A DNA stretch of 64,000 nucleotides, from positions 1,648,501-1,712,500 of the forward strand of contig JAUOZS010000001.1 of NCBI GenBank assembly GCA_032334055.1, given 5' to 3'. The number at the start of each line of letters is the position of its first letter. Positions within the stretch are counted from its first letter, which is position 1. Source of the stretch: Selenomonadales bacterium 4137-cl (GTDB lineage: Bacteria > Bacillota > Negativicutes > Sporomusales > UBA7701). A model generated the notes under the pieces. That model did no database searches. It had not been told where the DNA came from and saw nothing but the letters and a program-made list of their open reading frames with translations. Positions 63,345 through 64,000 of this stretch are shown here, one piece after another. The position numbers were made by a program, and so were the translations under genes.

Positions 63345-63659
63345 TCAAGAAATGCAGGCAGCAGGAGTGCGGTCGGAGCCGACTATTTCGATAAGAATCT
63401 CGTCGCCGGTTGTTATACTGCCGGCCGGGATGGCGAACATATAGTTGCCGTTGCAGCCCGAGTACGTGTGGCCCACGACCGTCGTTGCGGTAACGTTGGT
63501 TATGCGGACAAGGGCGCCGACCATCGGGGTTACTCCGTCGAGTATCTGGCCGTAGAGCGCTATGTCGTCAAAGCCGTTGCACGTGCCGTCGAGATGAATC
63601 TCATTATTGGCGATGACCGCCGGCACGGTGACGCTGGCTGAGTTGAGGATATGGAACAC
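63345..63659 (-). CDS. Small beta-sandwich-like protein B (paralogue cluster)
   Basis: GTG 63659 is chosen as start because it aligns with the ATG of protein A (MFHILNSASVTVPAV); TTG 63662 just before it is also possible. AAGGAGGTG is upstream. The protein runs in parallel with protein A throughout: LYGQILDGVTPMVGALVRITN, VVGHTYSGCNGNYMFAIPAGSI and IEIVGSDRTPAAC. Both end in a short Cys-containing tail. It is likely a tandem duplicate with an unrelated gene between the copies. Confidence 0.8.
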   Translation of the reverse strand: MFHILNSASVTVPAVIANNEIHLDGTCNGFDDIALYGQILDGVTPMVGALVRITNVTATTVVGHTYSGCNGNYMFAIPAGSITTGDEILIEIVGSDRTPAACIS

Positions 63660-63748
63660 CAAGGTTCACCTCCTTGCTTTTTGGGGTTAATGCGCGGTAA
63701 ACCTCCCGCCTGCGTCAAGGTGCACGGTCGCCGCCGGGAAGAATCAGC

Positions 63749-64000
63749 TCATTTCTTCGCCGGCTGTTCGGCCAGATTGATATCGAGCCTGGAGACGGGA
63801 CGGCCGGGAGAGATGGTAATCTGTTTTTCGAACAAGACCTTGGGGGTCGAAAAATTTGTTCTGGCGCTAAGTTGCTCCACTGCCTGCTTGAGTTCGAGCA
63901 GGGACTTCGCGGTCTGCTTGAAGCACCGGAAGCTGAAGTATGCGGCGATCGCCGCCAACGGCAGCATTATTAACGAGCAAACTGTCAAAGCAGTCTCCAT
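63749..64000 (-). CDS. Membrane protein fragment at window edge, unknown
   Basis: The visible 83 residues begin METALTVCSLIMLPLAAIAAYFSF at the very last base, so the ribosome binding site and any longer N terminus lie outside. One membrane helix (about 5-25) is followed by a coiled region (LLELKQAVEQL) and a beta-like C-terminal end. No family recognised. The ATG may be the true start, but this cannot be checked within the window. Confidence 0.6.
   Translation of the reverse strand: METALTVCSLIMLPLAAIAAYFSFRCFKQTAKSLLELKQAVEQLSARTNFSTPKVLFEKQITISPGRPVSRLDINLAEQPAKK

Overview
This window looks like a contiguous stretch of core chromosome from a GC-rich, endospore-forming Firmicute. Gene order follows the Bacillus subtilis frr-uppS-cdsA-dxr-rseP-proS-polC-rimP-nusA-infB-rbfA-truB-ribF-rpsO-pnp-ylxY-mlpA block and then the asd-dapG-dapA-rnj-tepA-spoIIIE-rodZ-cinA-recA-rny-spoVS block. 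The GC-rich codons, protein style and extra members (ispG, nrnA, mnmH, ygiQ, a Gls24-like fusion, DUF3870) suggest Negativicutes, probably Sporomusaceae. This is an inference, because no rRNA gene is present. Sporulation markers (spoVS behind a sigma-H-like promoter, tepA, ymxH-type and ylxY-type genes) support a spore former.

Layout: 1-7.4 kb holds ribosome recycling, isoprenoid and phospholipid synthesis (uppS, cdsA, dxr, ispG), the site-2 protease rseP and proS, ending in a strong terminator. 7.6-11.3 kb is polC, whose proofreading exonuclease domain is missing from its usual position. 11.3-19.4 kb is the rimP-nusA-ylxR-ylxQ-infB-rbfA-nrnA-truB-ribF operon behind a good promoter and a palindromic leader. 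rpsO and pnp follow as separate units. 22.2-25.4 kb carries three envelope genes: a YlxY-type deacetylase homologue, a GH18 glycosidase and an Amidase_3. 25.5-27.2 kb is mlpA-dut. Two minus-strand exported proteins (metallo-beta-lactamase fold, Amidase_2), a small membrane protein, a YlmC/YmxH protein and a glycine-rich stress-type protein follow.

31.0-35.4 kb is a lysine/diaminopimelate operon, dapB-asd-dapG-dapA, controlled by a lysine riboswitch with a visible promoter and terminator. 35.5-42.5 kb is rnj, tepA-ylzJ, ftsK/spoIIIE and mnmH-rodZ. 42.7-51.4 kb carries ygiQ, small unknowns, an orphan solute-binding protein, rimO (apparently starting at CTG), cinA, a DbpA-type DEAD helicase and rpmE. 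51.5-54.8 kb is recA-recX with a LexA box inside the recA promoter, and rny. 54.9-58.6 kb is an unknown gene, spoVS, pepA, a PHP phosphatase and a coiled-coil protein.

58.6-64 kb is the least understood part: a P-loop/Gls24-like fusion, DUF3870, two half-size TauE/SafE proteins, several small membrane proteins, and a minus-strand set of three paralogous beta-sandwich-like proteins. I see no insertion sequences, CRISPR arrays, tRNA or rRNA genes, prophage modules or replication origin. The most notable observations are the exonuclease-less PolC, the non-canonical start codons of rimO and perhaps rny, a catalytic Asp-to-Asn change in the YlxY-type protein, the P-loop/Gls24 fusion, and the beta-sandwich paralogue cluster.
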